Source: Methylobacterium organophilum (GTDB lineage Bacteria; Pseudomonadota; Alphaproteobacteria; Rhizobiales; Beijerinckiaceae). From it: DNA of 64,000 bases. A program made the translations under genes and the position numbers. Below are positions 1 to 8,627 of the stretch, piece after piece (the first letter of the stretch is position 1; each line of letters begins with the position of its first letter). The notes under the pieces are model-generated. The model was given only the letters and a program-made list of their open reading frames with translations, ran no database searches and had not been told where the DNA came from. The stretch spans positions 62,001-126,000 of the forward strand of contig NZ_BPQV01000003.1 in NCBI RefSeq assembly GCF_022179465.1, given 5' to 3'.

Positions 1-13
1 GGAGAGCCGGACC

Positions 14-334
14 ATGGCCTGGTTCATTCTGTTCGCCGCCGGGATCCTGGAGGTCGTCTGGGCCTTCACGATGAAGCAATCCGCGGGCTTCACGAAGCCG
101 GTGCCGGCCCTCGTCACCCTGGTCGCGATGGTCGCGAGCGTGGTGCTTCTCTCGATCGCGATGCGCAGCCTGCCCCTCGGCACGGCCTATACGGTCTGGA
201 CCGGCATCGGCGCGGTGGGCGCCTTCCTCGTCGGCATCCTCGTGCTCGGCGAGCCGGCGAATGCCCCGCGCGTCATCGCCGCCCTGCTCATCGTCAGCGG
301 CCTCGTGATGATGAAGCTGTCCTCGGACGCGTGA
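14..334 (+). CDS. sugE: Small multidrug resistance (SMR) family exporter, SugE/Gdx-like
   Basis: A 106-residue protein with four hydrophobic segments, the usual size and plan of SMR exporters, which work as antiparallel dimers in the inner membrane. The conserved membrane glutamate is in the first segment (ILEVVWAFTMK, E13), followed by the W-x-F-x-M-K pattern seen in SugE/Gdx guanidinium exporters rather than in EmrE. The third segment contains GTAYTVWTGIGAVGAF, also typical. The ATG at 14 has GGAG at the very left edge of the window about nine bases upstream. Substrate (guanidinium versus quaternary ammonium) is an inference from subfamily. It converges with phoB. Confidence 0.85.
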   Translation: MAWFILFAAGILEVVWAFTMKQSAGFTKPVPALVTLVAMVASVVLLSIAMRSLPLGTAYTVWTGIGAVGAFLVGILVLGEPANAPRVIAALLIVSGLVMMKLSSDA

Positions 335-379
335 GCCGGCGGGCGCTCGAAACGCCCCACCGCTCTCGCGAAAAACCCC

Positions 380-1081
380 TCAGCCGCCCGCGAACATCTC
401 GTCGAAGGAATAGCCCGATCCGCGCACGGTGCGGATCGGGTCGGTCTGGCGCGGACGGTTGATGGCCTTGCGCAGGCGGCCGACATGCACGTCGACGGTG
501 CGCTCGTCGATATAGACGTCGTGGCCCCAGACCCCGTCGAGGAGCTGTTCCCGGGAAAAGACCCGGCCGGGGCTCTGCATCAGGTATTCGAGCAGCTTGA
601 ACTCGGTCGGCCCGAGATGGATCTCGCGGCCCTGGCGGCGGATGCGGTGGCTCACCCGGTCGAGCTCGATGTCGCCGGCCACCAGCGTGTCGGCGAGATG
701 GGCGGGCTTGGCCCGGCGCAGCAGCGCCCGCACCCGCGCCAGCAGCTCCGGCACCGAGAAGGGCTTGACGATGTAGTCGTCCGCCCCGGTGGAGAGGCCG
801 CGCACCCGGTCGCCCTCCTCCCCCCGGGCGGTGAGCATGATCACCGGCAAGCGTTCGGTCTCGCGGCGGGCGCGGATGCGGCGGCACAGCTCGATGCCCG
901 ACAGGCCCGGCAGCATCCAGTCGAGCAGGATCAGGTCGGGGATCTGCTCGCGCAGCAGCAGGTCCGCCTCGTCGCCCCGCGCGGCGTGGTCGACGGCGAA
1001 GCCCTCGGCCTCGAGGTTGTAGCGCAGGAGCGTGGTGAGGGCTTCCTCGTCCTCGACGATCAGGATCCGGGCGCTCGTCAT
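380..1081 (-). CDS. phoB: Phosphate regulon response regulator PhoB
   Basis: A 233-residue OmpR-type regulator: receiver domain (residues about 5-118) with phosphoacceptor Asp54 in LLDWMLPG, acidic pocket EDE at 10-12 and Lys in YIVKPF, then a winged-helix DNA-binding domain ending in VRGSGYSFDE. The receiver loop DWMLPG and position as last gene of the pst operon identify it as PhoB, which activates Pho genes when phosphorylated under phosphate limitation. An upstream in-frame start would add 22 non-conserved residues; the ATG at 1081 begins directly at the receiver and has AAGAGG upstream. A strong hairpin separates it from phoU. No phoR partner is encoded in the window. Confidence 0.93.
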   Translation of the reverse strand: MTSARILIVEDEEALTTLLRYNLEAEGFAVDHAARGDEADLLLREQIPDLILLDWMLPGLSGIELCRRIRARRETERLPVIMLTARGEEGDRVRGLSTGADDYIVKPFSVPELLARVRALLRRAKPAHLADTLVAGDIELDRVSHRIRRQGREIHLGPTEFKLLEYLMQSPGRVFSREQLLDGVWGHDVYIDERTVDVHVGRLRKAINRPRQTDPIRTVRGSGYSFDEMFAGG

Positions 1082-1153
1082 GGGTGCCTCTTGGAACGCG
1101 TCCCAACGAGGCGGAGGCCGGTGCACGTCGGGAAGCGGACTGTACAAAGACTG

Positions 1154-1186
1154 GAGCCGCCGCCCGACGGATGCGGGCGGCGGCTC
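1154..1186 (-). terminator. Hairpin between phoU and phoB
   Basis: Perfect 13-base inverted repeat (arms 1154-1166 and 1174-1186, seven-base loop), very G+C rich, just past the phoU stop on the transcribed strand. No clean T-run follows, so it may act as an attenuator or RNA-stabilising structure rather than a full intrinsic terminator. Confidence 0.5.
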
Positions 1187-1199
1187 GCGACAGGAAGGG

Positions 1200-1916
1200 T
1201 CAGGCGGCGCCGGGCTGAACGGTGGCGTAGTTCGAGGCGTCGTTCTTCGGGCGCTCGCCGGCCGGAGTCTCGCCGGTGACGAGATACTCGATGGTCTCGG
1301 CGATGTTGGTGGTGTGGTCGCCGATGCGCTCGACGTTCTTGGCGCAGAACAGGAGATGCGTGCAGAACGAGATGTTGCGCGGATCCTCCATCATGTAGGT
1401 CAGGAGTTCCCGGAACAGCGAGTTGTAGAGCGCATCGATCGCGCTGTCGCGCTGCCACACGTCGTGGGCGGCCGAGACGTCCCGGGTGCCGTAGGCGTCG
1501 AGCACGTCCTTGAGCTGCTCTTGGACGAGGTCGCTCATGTGCTGGACGCCCAGCACGATCTTCTGCGGCTGGGTCTGGTCGCCGATGGCGACGACCCGCT
1601 TGGCGATGTTCTTGGCGAGGTCGCCGATGCGCTCCAGATCGCCGGCGACGCGGATGCCCGAGATGGTCTCGCGCAGGTCGATGGCCAGGGGCTGGCGGCG
1701 GGCGATGAGGAGCACCGAGCGCTCCTCGATCTCACGCTGGAGCGTGTCGAGCCGCTTGTCGGCGGTGATGACGGCCTGGGCCAGCGCCGTATCCCGGCGC
1801 ACCAGCGCCTCGGTCGCGTCGGTCATCATCTTCTCGGCGACGCCGCCCATCTCCGAGATGGCCCGGCGCAGGTCCTCGAGATCCTGGTCGTAGGAGCTGA
1901 CGATATGTTCTGACAT
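1200..1916 (-). CDS. phoU: Phosphate transport system regulator PhoU
   Basis: A 238-residue, mostly helical protein with the two tandem PhoU helical-bundle repeats: the first around residues 15-105 (FDR-like region, then RRQPLAIDLRETISGIRVAGDLERIGDLAKNIAKR) and the second around 120-210 (CAKNVERIGDHTTNIAE). The E/D-rich motifs ERIGDLAKN and ERIGDHTTN are the metal-binding signatures of the family. PhoU links the Pst transporter to PhoR, holding PhoB inactive when phosphate is plentiful. It lies 55 bases after pstB in the same operon. Confidence 0.95.
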   Translation of the reverse strand: MSEHIVSSYDQDLEDLRRAISEMGGVAEKMMTDATEALVRRDTALAQAVITADKRLDTLQREIEERSVLLIARRQPLAIDLRETISGIRVAGDLERIGDLAKNIAKRVVAIGDQTQPQKIVLGVQHMSDLVQEQLKDVLDAYGTRDVSAAHDVWQRDSAIDALYNSLFRELLTYMMEDPRNISFCTHLLFCAKNVERIGDHTTNIAETIEYLVTGETPAGERPKNDASNYATVQPGAA

Positions 1917-1971
1917 CTGTTGGACTCCAGGATCGGGCCGCTCCGCGCGGCCCCGGCGGAAGGATCTCGTC

Positions 1972-2787
1972 TCAGCCGAAGCGGCCGGTGATGTAGTCCT
2001 GGGTCTGACGCTTGTCGGGGTTCATGAAGATCTTCGTCGTCGGGCCGAACTCGATCAGCTCGCCGAGATACATGAACGCCGTGAACTGCGAGATGCGGGC
2101 GGCCTGCTGCATGTTGTGCGTCACGATCACGATCGTGAACTCGTTGCGCAGCTGGTCGATCAGCTCCTCGATGCGGCCGGTGGAGATCGGGTCGAGGGCC
2201 GAGGTGGGCTCGTCGAACAGGATCACCTCCGGACGCTGGGCCACGGAGCGGGCGATGCAGAGGCGCTGCTGCTGGCCGCCGGAGAGGCCCATGCCGGACT
2301 GCTTGAGCTTGTCCTTGACCTCCTCCCAGAGGGCGGACTTGCGTAGGGCGTCCTCGACGCGGCCGTCGAGCTCGGATTTGGGCAGCTTCTCGTAGAGGCG
2401 CAGGCCGAAGGCGACGTTGTCGTAGATCGACATCGGGAAGGGCGTCGGCTTCTGGAACACCATGCCGATACGGGCCCGCAGTTCGTTCAGGTCGACCTTC
2501 GGATCGAGGATGTTCTGGCCGTCGACCAGGATCTGCCCCTCGGCCCGCTGCTCGGGGTAGAGGCTGTAGATACGGTTGAAGGTGCGCAGCAGGGTCGACT
2601 TCCCGCAGCCGGACGGACCGATCAGCGCCGTGACCTGCCGGTCGTGGAAGTTGAGGTTGATGCCCTTCAGGCCGTGGAACTGGCCGTAATAGAAGTTCAG
2701 GTCCTTCACGGCGATGCGGATCGGCGCCTTGTCGTCGGCGGGCGCGCGGTTGTTCATCTGGCTGCGAAGGGCGGGGGAGACGCTCAT
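1972..2787 (-). CDS. pstB: Phosphate ABC transporter ATP-binding protein PstB
   Basis: A 271-residue ABC ATPase with Walker [10 protein letters not shown] (residues 57-65), Q-loop [10 protein letters not shown], signature LSGGQQQR and Walker [14 protein letters not shown]. The Q-loop and signature sequences are those of PstB. It powers high-affinity phosphate uptake by the PstC-PstA channel on the cytoplasmic face of the inner membrane. The frame is open further upstream, but the ATG at 2787, with AAGGA about ten bases before it, gives the usual N-terminus; a second ATG at 2757 is possible. Confidence 0.95.
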   Translation of the reverse strand: MSVSPALRSQMNNRAPADDKAPIRIAVKDLNFYYGQFHGLKGINLNFHDRQVTALIGPSGCGKSTLLRTFNRIYSLYPEQRAEGQILVDGQNILDPKVDLNELRARIGMVFQKPTPFPMSIYDNVAFGLRLYEKLPKSELDGRVEDALRKSALWEEVKDKLKQSGMGLSGGQQQRLCIARSVAQRPEVILFDEPTSALDPISTGRIEELIDQLRNEFTIVIVTHNMQQAARISQFTAFMYLGELIEFGPTTKIFMNPDKRQTQDYITGRFG

Positions 2788-2830
2788 GGAGGCTCGTCCT
2801 TGACTGGATAGGCTCGGGGGCGCGCGCGGT

Positions 2831-3730
2831 TCAGCGCGCCCGCTGGTCCTTGACGACGAAGCGCGCGGTGATCGACAGCGCGAGGATGGTGACGGTGATG
2901 AGCAGCGCACCGGCCCAGGCGAGGCTTTGCCAGTTGCCGTAGGGCGAGAGCGCGAACTGGTAGATCATCACCGGCAGGTTCGCGACGCCGCCCATCAGGT
3001 CGGCCCGGAACCAGTTGTTGTTGTTGAGCGCCGTGAACAGCAGCGGCGCGGTCTCGCCGGCGATGCGGGCGAGCGCCAGGATCACGCCGGTGACGATGCC
3101 CGCGGAGGCCGCGCGCCAGGTCACGCTGGTGATGACCTTGGACATCGGCGCGCCGAGGGCGGCGCCGGCCTCGCGCAGCGAGCCCGGAACGAGGCGCAGC
3201 ATGTCCTCGGTGGTGCGCACGATCACCGGCGTCGCGATGATCGCCAGGGCCACGCCGCCGGCCCAGCCGGAATAGGAGCCCATCGGCCGCACCATCAGGG
3301 TGTAGACGAACAGGCCGATCAGGATCGAGGGCGCCGAGAGCAGGATGTCGTTGAGGAAGCGGATCACGTTGGCGAGCTGCGAGTTCCGGCCGTACTCGGC
3401 GAGGTAGGTGCCCGCCATCACGCCGACCGGCGTGGCGACCGCGATGCCGATCGTCGTCAGGATCAGGCTGCCGAGGATCGCGTTGGCGATGCCGCCGCCC
3501 TCGGTGCCGGGGCCGGGCGTCGGGTGCGTCAGGAGCGAGAGCGAGAAGCCCTCGAGCCCCTTCCAGATCAGCATGATCAGGATCGAGCCGAGCACCACGG
3601 CGCCGATGGCCGTGGCCAGGGTGCAGGAGGTGCGCAGCAGCCGGTCGGCGACCCGCCGGCTCGGCCGGACGCGGGAGCCGCGGGGGACGGAAGCCGCCTC
3701 GGCCGAGGCGTAGGGATTGGTGGCGTCCAT
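2831..3730 (-). CDS. pstA: Phosphate ABC transporter permease PstA
   Basis: A 299-residue integral membrane protein with about six membrane segments, the first after a roughly 35-residue cytoplasmic N-terminus. The binding-protein-dependent permease loop ([29 protein letters not shown]) sits around residues 185-215 and docks PstB. It forms the phosphate channel together with PstC, whose stop lies 16 bases upstream. Length and segment spacing are normal for PstA. Confidence 0.94.
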   Translation of the reverse strand: MDATNPYASAEAASVPRGSRVRPSRRVADRLLRTSCTLATAIGAVVLGSILIMLIWKGLEGFSLSLLTHPTPGPGTEGGGIANAILGSLILTTIGIAVATPVGVMAGTYLAEYGRNSQLANVIRFLNDILLSAPSILIGLFVYTLMVRPMGSYSGWAGGVALAIIATPVIVRTTEDMLRLVPGSLREAGAALGAPMSKVITSVTWRAASAGIVTGVILALARIAGETAPLLFTALNNNNWFRADLMGGVANLPVMIYQFALSPYGNWQSLAWAGALLITVTILALSITARFVVKDQRAR

Positions 3731-3746
3731 GGAGAGCGCTCCCGGC

Positions 3747-4721
3747 TCACGCGGCCTTCACGCGCCGCGTCAGGTAGCGGGCGACGATGAGGACGAAGAA
3801 GGTGATGACGAACAGGATGCAGCCGAGGGCCATCAGGGCGTTGAGCTGCAGGCCGTCCGCCTCGTTGAACTCGTTGGCGATGCGCGAGGCGATGGTGGAG
3901 CCCGGATCGAAGATCGAGGCGGAGAGCCGGTTCGCGTTGCCGATCACGAAGGTGACCGCCATGGTCTCGCCGAGGGCGCGGCCGAGGCCGAGCATGACGG
4001 CGCCGATGATCGAGACGGAGGCCTGCGGCACCAGCACGTGGCGCACCACCTCCCAGGTCGTGCAGCCGATGCCGAAGGCGCTCTCGCGCAGCACGGTCGG
4101 GATCTGGTCGAGCATGTCGCGGGTGATCGAGGCCACGAAGGGCACGATCATGATCGCGAGGATGATGCCCGCGGTGAGCACACCGACGCCGGAGGGCACC
4201 CGGGAATAGAGCAGCGTGCCGACGATCGGCAGGCCCTCGACGAGGTTCGAGACCGGCATCTGCACGTAATGGGCGAAGAGAGGCGCGAACACGAACAGGC
4301 CCCACATGCCGTAGATGATGCTCGGCACGGCGGCGAGCAGCTCGATCACCATGGCGACCGGCTTGCGCGCCCAGCCGGGGGCGAGCTGCGTCAGGTAGAT
4401 GGCGATGGCCAGGGAGAGGGGCACGCCGATCACCAGGGCGATCAGGGCCGAGACCAGGGTGCCTATCACGGCGACCAGGGCGCCGAACTGCTCGGTGCCG
4501 ACATTCCAGGCGCTGGAGGTGACGAAGCCGGGGCCGAACTCGCTGAAGGCCGGCCAGGCCCCCCAGACGATCGAGCCGATGATGCCGACCAGAACGAGGA
4601 GGACGAGGAGGGCCGCGCCGTAGGCGCAGGCGCGGAACAGGCTGTCGAGGCTCCGGCTCGGAACGGTCCGGGCCGCTCGCTCGCTGCGCGCCAGGGCGAT
4701 CTCTTGGGTCAACGCGGTCAT
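3747..4721 (-). CDS. pstC: Phosphate ABC transporter permease PstC
   Basis: A 324-residue permease with an N-terminal membrane segment at about residues 31-54, five further membrane segments and the ABC-docking loop [22 protein letters not shown]. Partner of PstA in the inner membrane channel. It is separated from pstS by 192 bases that carry a strong hairpin, so its mRNA level is probably lower than that of pstS. Confidence 0.94.
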   Translation of the reverse strand: MTALTQEIALARSERAARTVPSRSLDSLFRACAYGAALLVLLVLVGIIGSIVWGAWPAFSEFGPGFVTSSAWNVGTEQFGALVAVIGTLVSALIALVIGVPLSLAIAIYLTQLAPGWARKPVAMVIELLAAVPSIIYGMWGLFVFAPLFAHYVQMPVSNLVEGLPIVGTLLYSRVPSGVGVLTAGIILAIMIVPFVASITRDMLDQIPTVLRESAFGIGCTTWEVVRHVLVPQASVSIIGAVMLGLGRALGETMAVTFVIGNANRLSASIFDPGSTIASRIANEFNEADGLQLNALMALGCILFVITFFVLIVARYLTRRVKAA

Positions 4722-4877
4722 CCGCTCATGCTCTGTCGAAGGGGTGGCGTTTAGCGCGCCGAAGCCGCGGGCGCGAGCGGGTCCCGTCGTCTTCCCTCAC
4801 CCCATCTGTGGGGAAAGGCGGAACTGGTCTCGAAGATCGTCGACGGCCGGGTGCTCGGCACGCCCGATCCTGAAAAT

Positions 4878-4905
4878 GCCTTCCCCCGCCGGAGCGGGGG
4901 AAGGC
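4878..4905 (-). terminator. Hairpin directly downstream of pstS
   Basis: Perfect 12-base stem (4878-4889 with 4894-4905) closed by a four-base loop, only nine bases past the pstS stop. No T-run follows on the transcribed strand. Structures of this kind after a binding-protein gene commonly protect the upstream message and reduce read-through into the permease genes; that role is inferred here. A second, weaker palindrome (CCCC-ATCTGT-GGGG) lies at about 4800-4813. Confidence 0.55.
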
Positions 4906-4913
4906 CGAGGGGA

Positions 4914-5960
4914 TTACATCCCGAAGACGGGCTTGCCGTCCTTGCCCTTGATGGTCTTCCACTCCTCGTGGATCTGGGCGACGACGTTGTCGGGCAGCGG
5001 CACGTAGTCGAGCTCGGTCGCGAGCTTGTCGCCGTTCTTGTAGGCCCAGTCGAAGAACTTGAGCACGTCGGCGGTCTTGGCCGCGTCGGCGGGCTCCTTG
5101 TAGACCAGGATGAAGGTCGCGGCGGTGATCGGCCACGCGCCTTCGCCAGCCTGGTTGGTCAGGGAGATGCCGAAGCCCGGGGCGGCCTTCCAGTCGGCGC
5201 TGGCGGCGGCGGCCTGGAACGCCTTGTCGTCGGGCTGCGGGAACTTGCCGGCCTTGTTCTCGAGGAGGGCGTAGCCGAGCTTGTTCTGCTTGGCATAGGC
5301 CGACTCGACGTAGCCGATGGCGTTCGGGACCTGCTTGACGGTGGCGGTGACGCCCTCGTTGCCCTTACCGCCCTGACCCACCGGCCAGCTGATCGTAGTG
5401 GCCGCGCCGTATTCCTTCTTCCAGCTCTCGGAGACGCCGGAGAGATAGGTCGTGAAGATGTTGGTCGTACCGGAGGCGTCGGAGCGGTAGACCGGGGTGA
5501 TCGGCGAGTCGGGGAGCTTCACGCCCTCGTTCAGCTTGGCGATCTTCGGGTCGGACCACTTGGCGATCTTGCCGGCGTAGATGTCGGCGAGCAGCTCACC
5601 GTTGAGCTTCAGCTTGCCCGGCTCCAGGCCGGCGATGTTCACCACCGGGACCACGCCGCCCATCACGGTCGGGAACTGGACGAGGCCGTCCTTCTCGAGC
5701 TGCGCGCCCTTCAGCGGGGCGTCGGTGGCGCCGAAATCGACCGTCTTGGCCTGGATCTGCTTGATGCCGCCGCCGGAACCGATCGACTGGTAGTTCAGGC
5801 CCGTGCCGGTCTCCTTGCGGTAGGCCTCGGCCCACTTGGAATAGACCGGGAAGGGGAAGGTCGCGCCGGCGCCGGTGATATCGGCGGCCAGGGCGGGGAA
5901 GGCGAGCTGAGCGGTCGCGAGACCGAGGGCCAGCGCGTAAGCGAAGGGTTTCACGTGCAT
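4914..5960 (-). CDS. pstS: Phosphate-binding periplasmic protein PstS
   Basis: A 348-residue secreted substrate-binding protein. The first 25 residues form a Sec signal peptide ending in FPALA-A, with mature protein starting near ADITGAGATFPFPVYSKW. The phosphate-binding signatures GAGATFPFP, IGSGGGIKQI, DFGATDAPL and RSDASGTTNIF are all present. It captures phosphate in the periplasm and delivers it to PstCA. It is the first gene of the operon, downstream of a triple Pho box, and so should be the most strongly induced gene of the cluster under phosphate starvation. Confidence 0.96.
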   Translation of the reverse strand: MHVKPFAYALALGLATAQLAFPALAADITGAGATFPFPVYSKWAEAYRKETGTGLNYQSIGSGGGIKQIQAKTVDFGATDAPLKGAQLEKDGLVQFPTVMGGVVPVVNIAGLEPGKLKLNGELLADIYAGKIAKWSDPKIAKLNEGVKLPDSPITPVYRSDASGTTNIFTTYLSGVSESWKKEYGAATTISWPVGQGGKGNEGVTATVKQVPNAIGYVESAYAKQNKLGYALLENKAGKFPQPDDKAFQAAAASADWKAAPGFGISLTNQAGEGAWPITAATFILVYKEPADAAKTADVLKFFDWAYKNGDKLATELDYVPLPDNVVAQIHEEWKTIKGKDGKPVFGM

Positions 5961-6070
5961 CTCCGTGTCGTGTCGGGCACCGGGGGCGCGGGACGCCGGC
6001 CCGCTGCTGAGGCGGACCCTGCGCGTACCTCACGGCCTGCGCTGCGGTAATCACCCGACGCACCGCGCAT

Positions 6071-6099
6071 ATGACGATGACATGACAAGGACGTGACAA
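6071..6099 (-). promoter_or_regulatory. Triple Pho box (PhoB-binding direct repeats) upstream of pstS
   Basis: Three seven-base units at an 11-base period on the plus strand: ATGACGA (6071-6077), ATGACAA (6082-6088) and GTGACAA (6093-6099), each followed by four other bases. Read toward pstS they are TTGTCAC, TTGTCAT and TCGTCAT, matching the CTGTCAT half-sites of PhoB boxes. The array ends about 110 bases before the pstS start, the expected place for an activator site replacing the -35 element. The region 5961-6197 is a divergent intergenic space, so the plus-strand gene starting at 6198 could also respond. Confidence 0.8.
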
Positions 6100-6197
6100 C
6101 GCCCTGCCCGAGATCACGGAGCCGGGGAAGGAACCCTGCCAGGATGCCCGTGCGTTGAGGACATGCCGGTTGTCGTTGTGGAATGCGGGAGGCCGAG

Positions 6198-6470
6198 GTG
6201 GCGGATTCACCGCCCTCACCGTCGTCGGAGCGGCCGAGTCGCGCCGCGAACGCCCAGGAGGCGGTCTATCTCGCCCTGCATGGCGAGCGGGCCGAGCTGG
6301 AGCGCGCCCTCACCCTCGCCCGTCAGCGGCAGCAATTCGGGTCGAACCCGGCGGAGATCGAGGCGGCACGGATGGAGGAGGCGAGCCTCCTCAAGGATCT
6401 CGACCGCATCCTCACCATGATCCGCGCCGCGGAGATCAAGCGCCGGCCCGGCGGCCGCCGCTGGCAGTAG
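6198..6470 (+). CDS. Small hypothetical protein, divergent from pstS
   Basis: A roughly 90-residue, probably cytoplasmic protein that I do not assign to a family. A Ser/Pro-rich N-terminus is followed by a helical, charged segment (AVYLALHGERAELERALTLARQRQQ and on to ASLLKDLDRILTMIRAAEIKRR) that could form a short coiled coil. I prefer the GTG at 6198 because GGGAGG (6187-6192) lies at ideal distance before it; an ATG at 6183 would add five residues but lacks a ribosome site. It shares its upstream region with the Pho boxes of pstS and converges with the next gene. Confidence 0.6.
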   Translation: MADSPPSPSSERPSRAANAQEAVYLALHGERAELERALTLARQRQQFGSNPAEIEAARMEEASLLKDLDRILTMIRAAEIKRRPGGRRWQ

Positions 6471-6480
6471 CCCGCTCGCC

Positions 6481-6693
6481 CTATTCGCCCCGCCGGCGGT
6501 CGCGCTCCTTGTGGCGCAGGCGCAGGAGAAGATCGACCTGCGTGTCGGTGATCGGCTGACGGTCGCAGCTCTCCGCGTAGACCGCGCGGAGCGTCGTGCC
6601 GAGATGCATCCGCGTATCGGTGCTCAACCGGGGCGGCACGTTTCCGCCGATCCCGAGAATGCCGGCCCAATCCCGTGACATCGCCTTGCCCAT
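6481..6693 (-). CDS. Small NepR-like protein (candidate anti-sigma factor)
   Basis: A 70-residue protein whose C-terminal half reads LGTTLRAVYAESCDRQPITD followed by TQVDLLLRLRHKE. This follows the two-helix pattern of the NepR anti-sigma family (L-G-x-x-L-R-x-x-Y, then P-[IV]-x-D-x-x-x-x-L-L-x-x-L), which sequesters the EcfG general stress sigma factor and is released by PhyR. The match is by eye only. The ATG at 6693 has AGGG about seven bases upstream; an open frame extends 21 residues further without support. No phyR or ecfG gene is near, so it would be an orphan paralogue. Confidence 0.5.
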   Translation of the reverse strand: MGKAMSRDWAGILGIGGNVPPRLSTDTRMHLGTTLRAVYAESCDRQPITDTQVDLLLRLRHKERDRRRGE

Positions 6694-6802
6694 GCTCCGA
6701 CCCTGGCAATCGTCGTCGATGCGTCCGGGACCAGCCTCGCGCGGCTTGGTTAACATTTCCTTATTGTTAAGGTTACCCGAACGTCACCGCCACCGGGGCG
6801 GA

Positions 6803-8473
6803 TCAGGCCTCGGCGCTCATCAAAAGCCGGGCGGCGGCGGCGCGGGCCTCGTCGGTCACGATGGCGCCGGCCAGCATGCGGGCGATCTCCTCCCGGCGCG
6901 CCTCGGTGGTGAGGCTGCTCACCCGGGTCGCGACGCGGCCGCCCTTCACGGGATCCTTGGCGATCAGGAAATGGCGCTCGGCCCGGGCGGCCACCTGAGG
7001 CGCGTGGGTGACGGCCACGACCTGCACCCGCTCCGAGAGCCGGGCGAGGCGCGCGCCGATGGCATCGGCCACCGCGCCGCCGACGCCGGTATCGATCTCG
7101 TCGAAGATCAGGGTCGGGGCCGAGCCGCGGTCGGCGAGCACCACCTTCAGGGCCAGCATGAAGCGGGAGAGCTCGCCGCCGGAGGCGACCTTCATCATCG
7201 GGCCGGGCCGCGTGCCGGGATTGGTCTGGGCGAAGAACTCGACCCGCTCCGTGCCGGCGGGGTCGCGGGAGGCCTCGTCCGTGGCGATCTCGGTGATGAA
7301 GCGGGCACGCTCCAGCTTCAGCGGCGGCAATTCCTTCTGCACCGCCGCGTCCAGGGCCTTGGCCGCCCGCCGCCGCCCGTCGGCGAGCTTCTTCGCCGCC
7401 GCCGCATAGGCGGCCTCCGCCGCGTCGAGGGCGGTCTGGAGCCCGCCCAGGGCCTCCTCGCCGGCATCCATCGCCGCCACGTCCGCCTCGTAGCGGGCAC
7501 GCAGGGCGGCGAGGTCGTCGGCGGGCACGTCGTATTTCCGCGAGGCCGCGCGCAGGGCGAACAGGCGCTCCTCGGCCCGCTCCAGCTCGCGGGGATCGAA
7601 TTCCGCGGCGAGCACCGCCGCGTCGAGCACGCTGCGGGCCTCGTCGAGGGCGACGAGGGCAGCGTCGAGGGCGGCGACGCAAGGATCGACGAGGCCGGGC
7701 AGCTGCGCGCTGCGGCGCTCCAGCCGGCGCACCGCCGAGGAGAGATGCGGCACCATCGAGTTCGGGCCGCCGACCGCGTCGAGGGCGTCGTTCAGCTCGC
7801 GGGCGACCTTCTCGCTCTGCTGCATCACCGTGCGGCGCTCGGCCAGCGTCGCCTCCTCCCCGGCCTGGGGATCGAGGGCGGCGAGCTCCTCGACGGCGTG
7901 GCGCAGGAAATCCGCCTCCCGGCGCGCGCCCTCGACCCGGGCGCGCTGCTCGGCAAGAGCGGTGCGGGCGCCCCGCACCCGGCGGGACGCCTCCGCCACC
8001 TCGGCCAGGGGCTTGGCCAGGCCGCCGAAGGCGTCGAGGATCGTGCGATGGCTCGCCGGATCGGCCAGGGCCCGGTCGTCGTGCTGGCCGTGGATCTCCA
8101 CGAGGGCGGCGCCGATCGCCTTCAGCGTCTGCACGCCGGCGGGCTGGTCGTTGACGAAGGCGCGGGTGCGGCCGTCGGCGAACTGGACCCGGCGCAGAAT
8201 CAGGTCGCCCTCGGTGTCGAGGCCGCCCTCCGCCGCGATCGCCCGGGCGGGATGGTCGAGCCCGACATCGAACACGGCAGTGACGCTGCCCTGCGCCTCG
8301 CCGTGGCGCACGAGCTTGCCGTCGCCGCGGCCGCCGAGCGCCAGGGCGAAGGCGTCGAGCAGGATCGACTTGCCCGCGCCGGTCTCGCCGGTGAGGACGC
8401 TCAGGCCGTCGGCGAAGTTCAGCTCGAGCTTGTCGATCAGAACGATGTCGCGGATCGCGAGCTGGACGAGCAT
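6803..8473 (-). CDS. recN: DNA repair protein RecN
   Basis: A 556-residue SMC-like ATPase. The N-terminal half-nucleotidase has Walker A GETGAGKSI (residues about 30-38); the centre (about 155-370) is a long Ala/Glu/Arg-rich coiled coil; the C-terminal half has the signature region LSRFMLALK and Walker B LIFDEIDTGVGG, with a final ATP-binding element VVAVTHAPQVAA. RecN holds broken DNA ends together during recombinational repair. It is the last gene after bamD and, as in many alphaproteobacteria, downstream of lpxC. A transcription terminator after bamD suggests a separate promoter. A longer open frame overlaps the same region in another phase but is only a shadow. Confidence 0.95.
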   Translation of the reverse strand: MLVQLAIRDIVLIDKLELNFADGLSVLTGETGAGKSILLDAFALALGGRGDGKLVRHGEAQGSVTAVFDVGLDHPARAIAAEGGLDTEGDLILRRVQFADGRTRAFVNDQPAGVQTLKAIGAALVEIHGQHDDRALADPASHRTILDAFGGLAKPLAEVAEASRRVRGARTALAEQRARVEGARREADFLRHAVEELAALDPQAGEEATLAERRTVMQQSEKVARELNDALDAVGGPNSMVPHLSSAVRRLERRSAQLPGLVDPCVAALDAALVALDEARSVLDAAVLAAEFDPRELERAEERLFALRAASRKYDVPADDLAALRARYEADVAAMDAGEEALGGLQTALDAAEAAYAAAAKKLADGRRRAAKALDAAVQKELPPLKLERARFITEIATDEASRDPAGTERVEFFAQTNPGTRPGPMMKVASGGELSRFMLALKVVLADRGSAPTLIFDEIDTGVGGAVADAIGARLARLSERVQVVAVTHAPQVAARAERHFLIAKDPVKGGRVATRVSSLTTEARREEIARMLAGAIVTDEARAAAARLLMSAEA

Positions 8474-8570
8474 GCCGCGTGCGGAAGGAAGCCTGTGGAA
8501 GGAGGCCCGTGTTTAGGGCCAAGCGGGGTCGGGGCCAAGCGGGTCGGAGCGGAGCACGACGGGGCCCTCT

Positions 8571-8603
8571 CCAAAAGAAAGGGCGGCGCCATTGGCACCG
8601 CCC
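8571..8603 (-). terminator. Intrinsic terminator after bamD
   Basis: Ten-base stem (8581-8590 with 8594-8603, one G-U pair, three-base loop) followed on the minus strand by TTTCTTTTGG. It begins 25 bases past the bamD stop and is the clearest rho-independent terminator of the minus-strand genes here. Confidence 0.8.
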
Positions 8604-8627
8604 CGACCGTCCGCGCCGTCCGGGCCG

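Noticed and set aside
6748-6778. TTAAC pair upstream of the NepR-like gene considered as a CtrA site.
   Set aside because: The two TTAA elements are 13 bases apart rather than seven.
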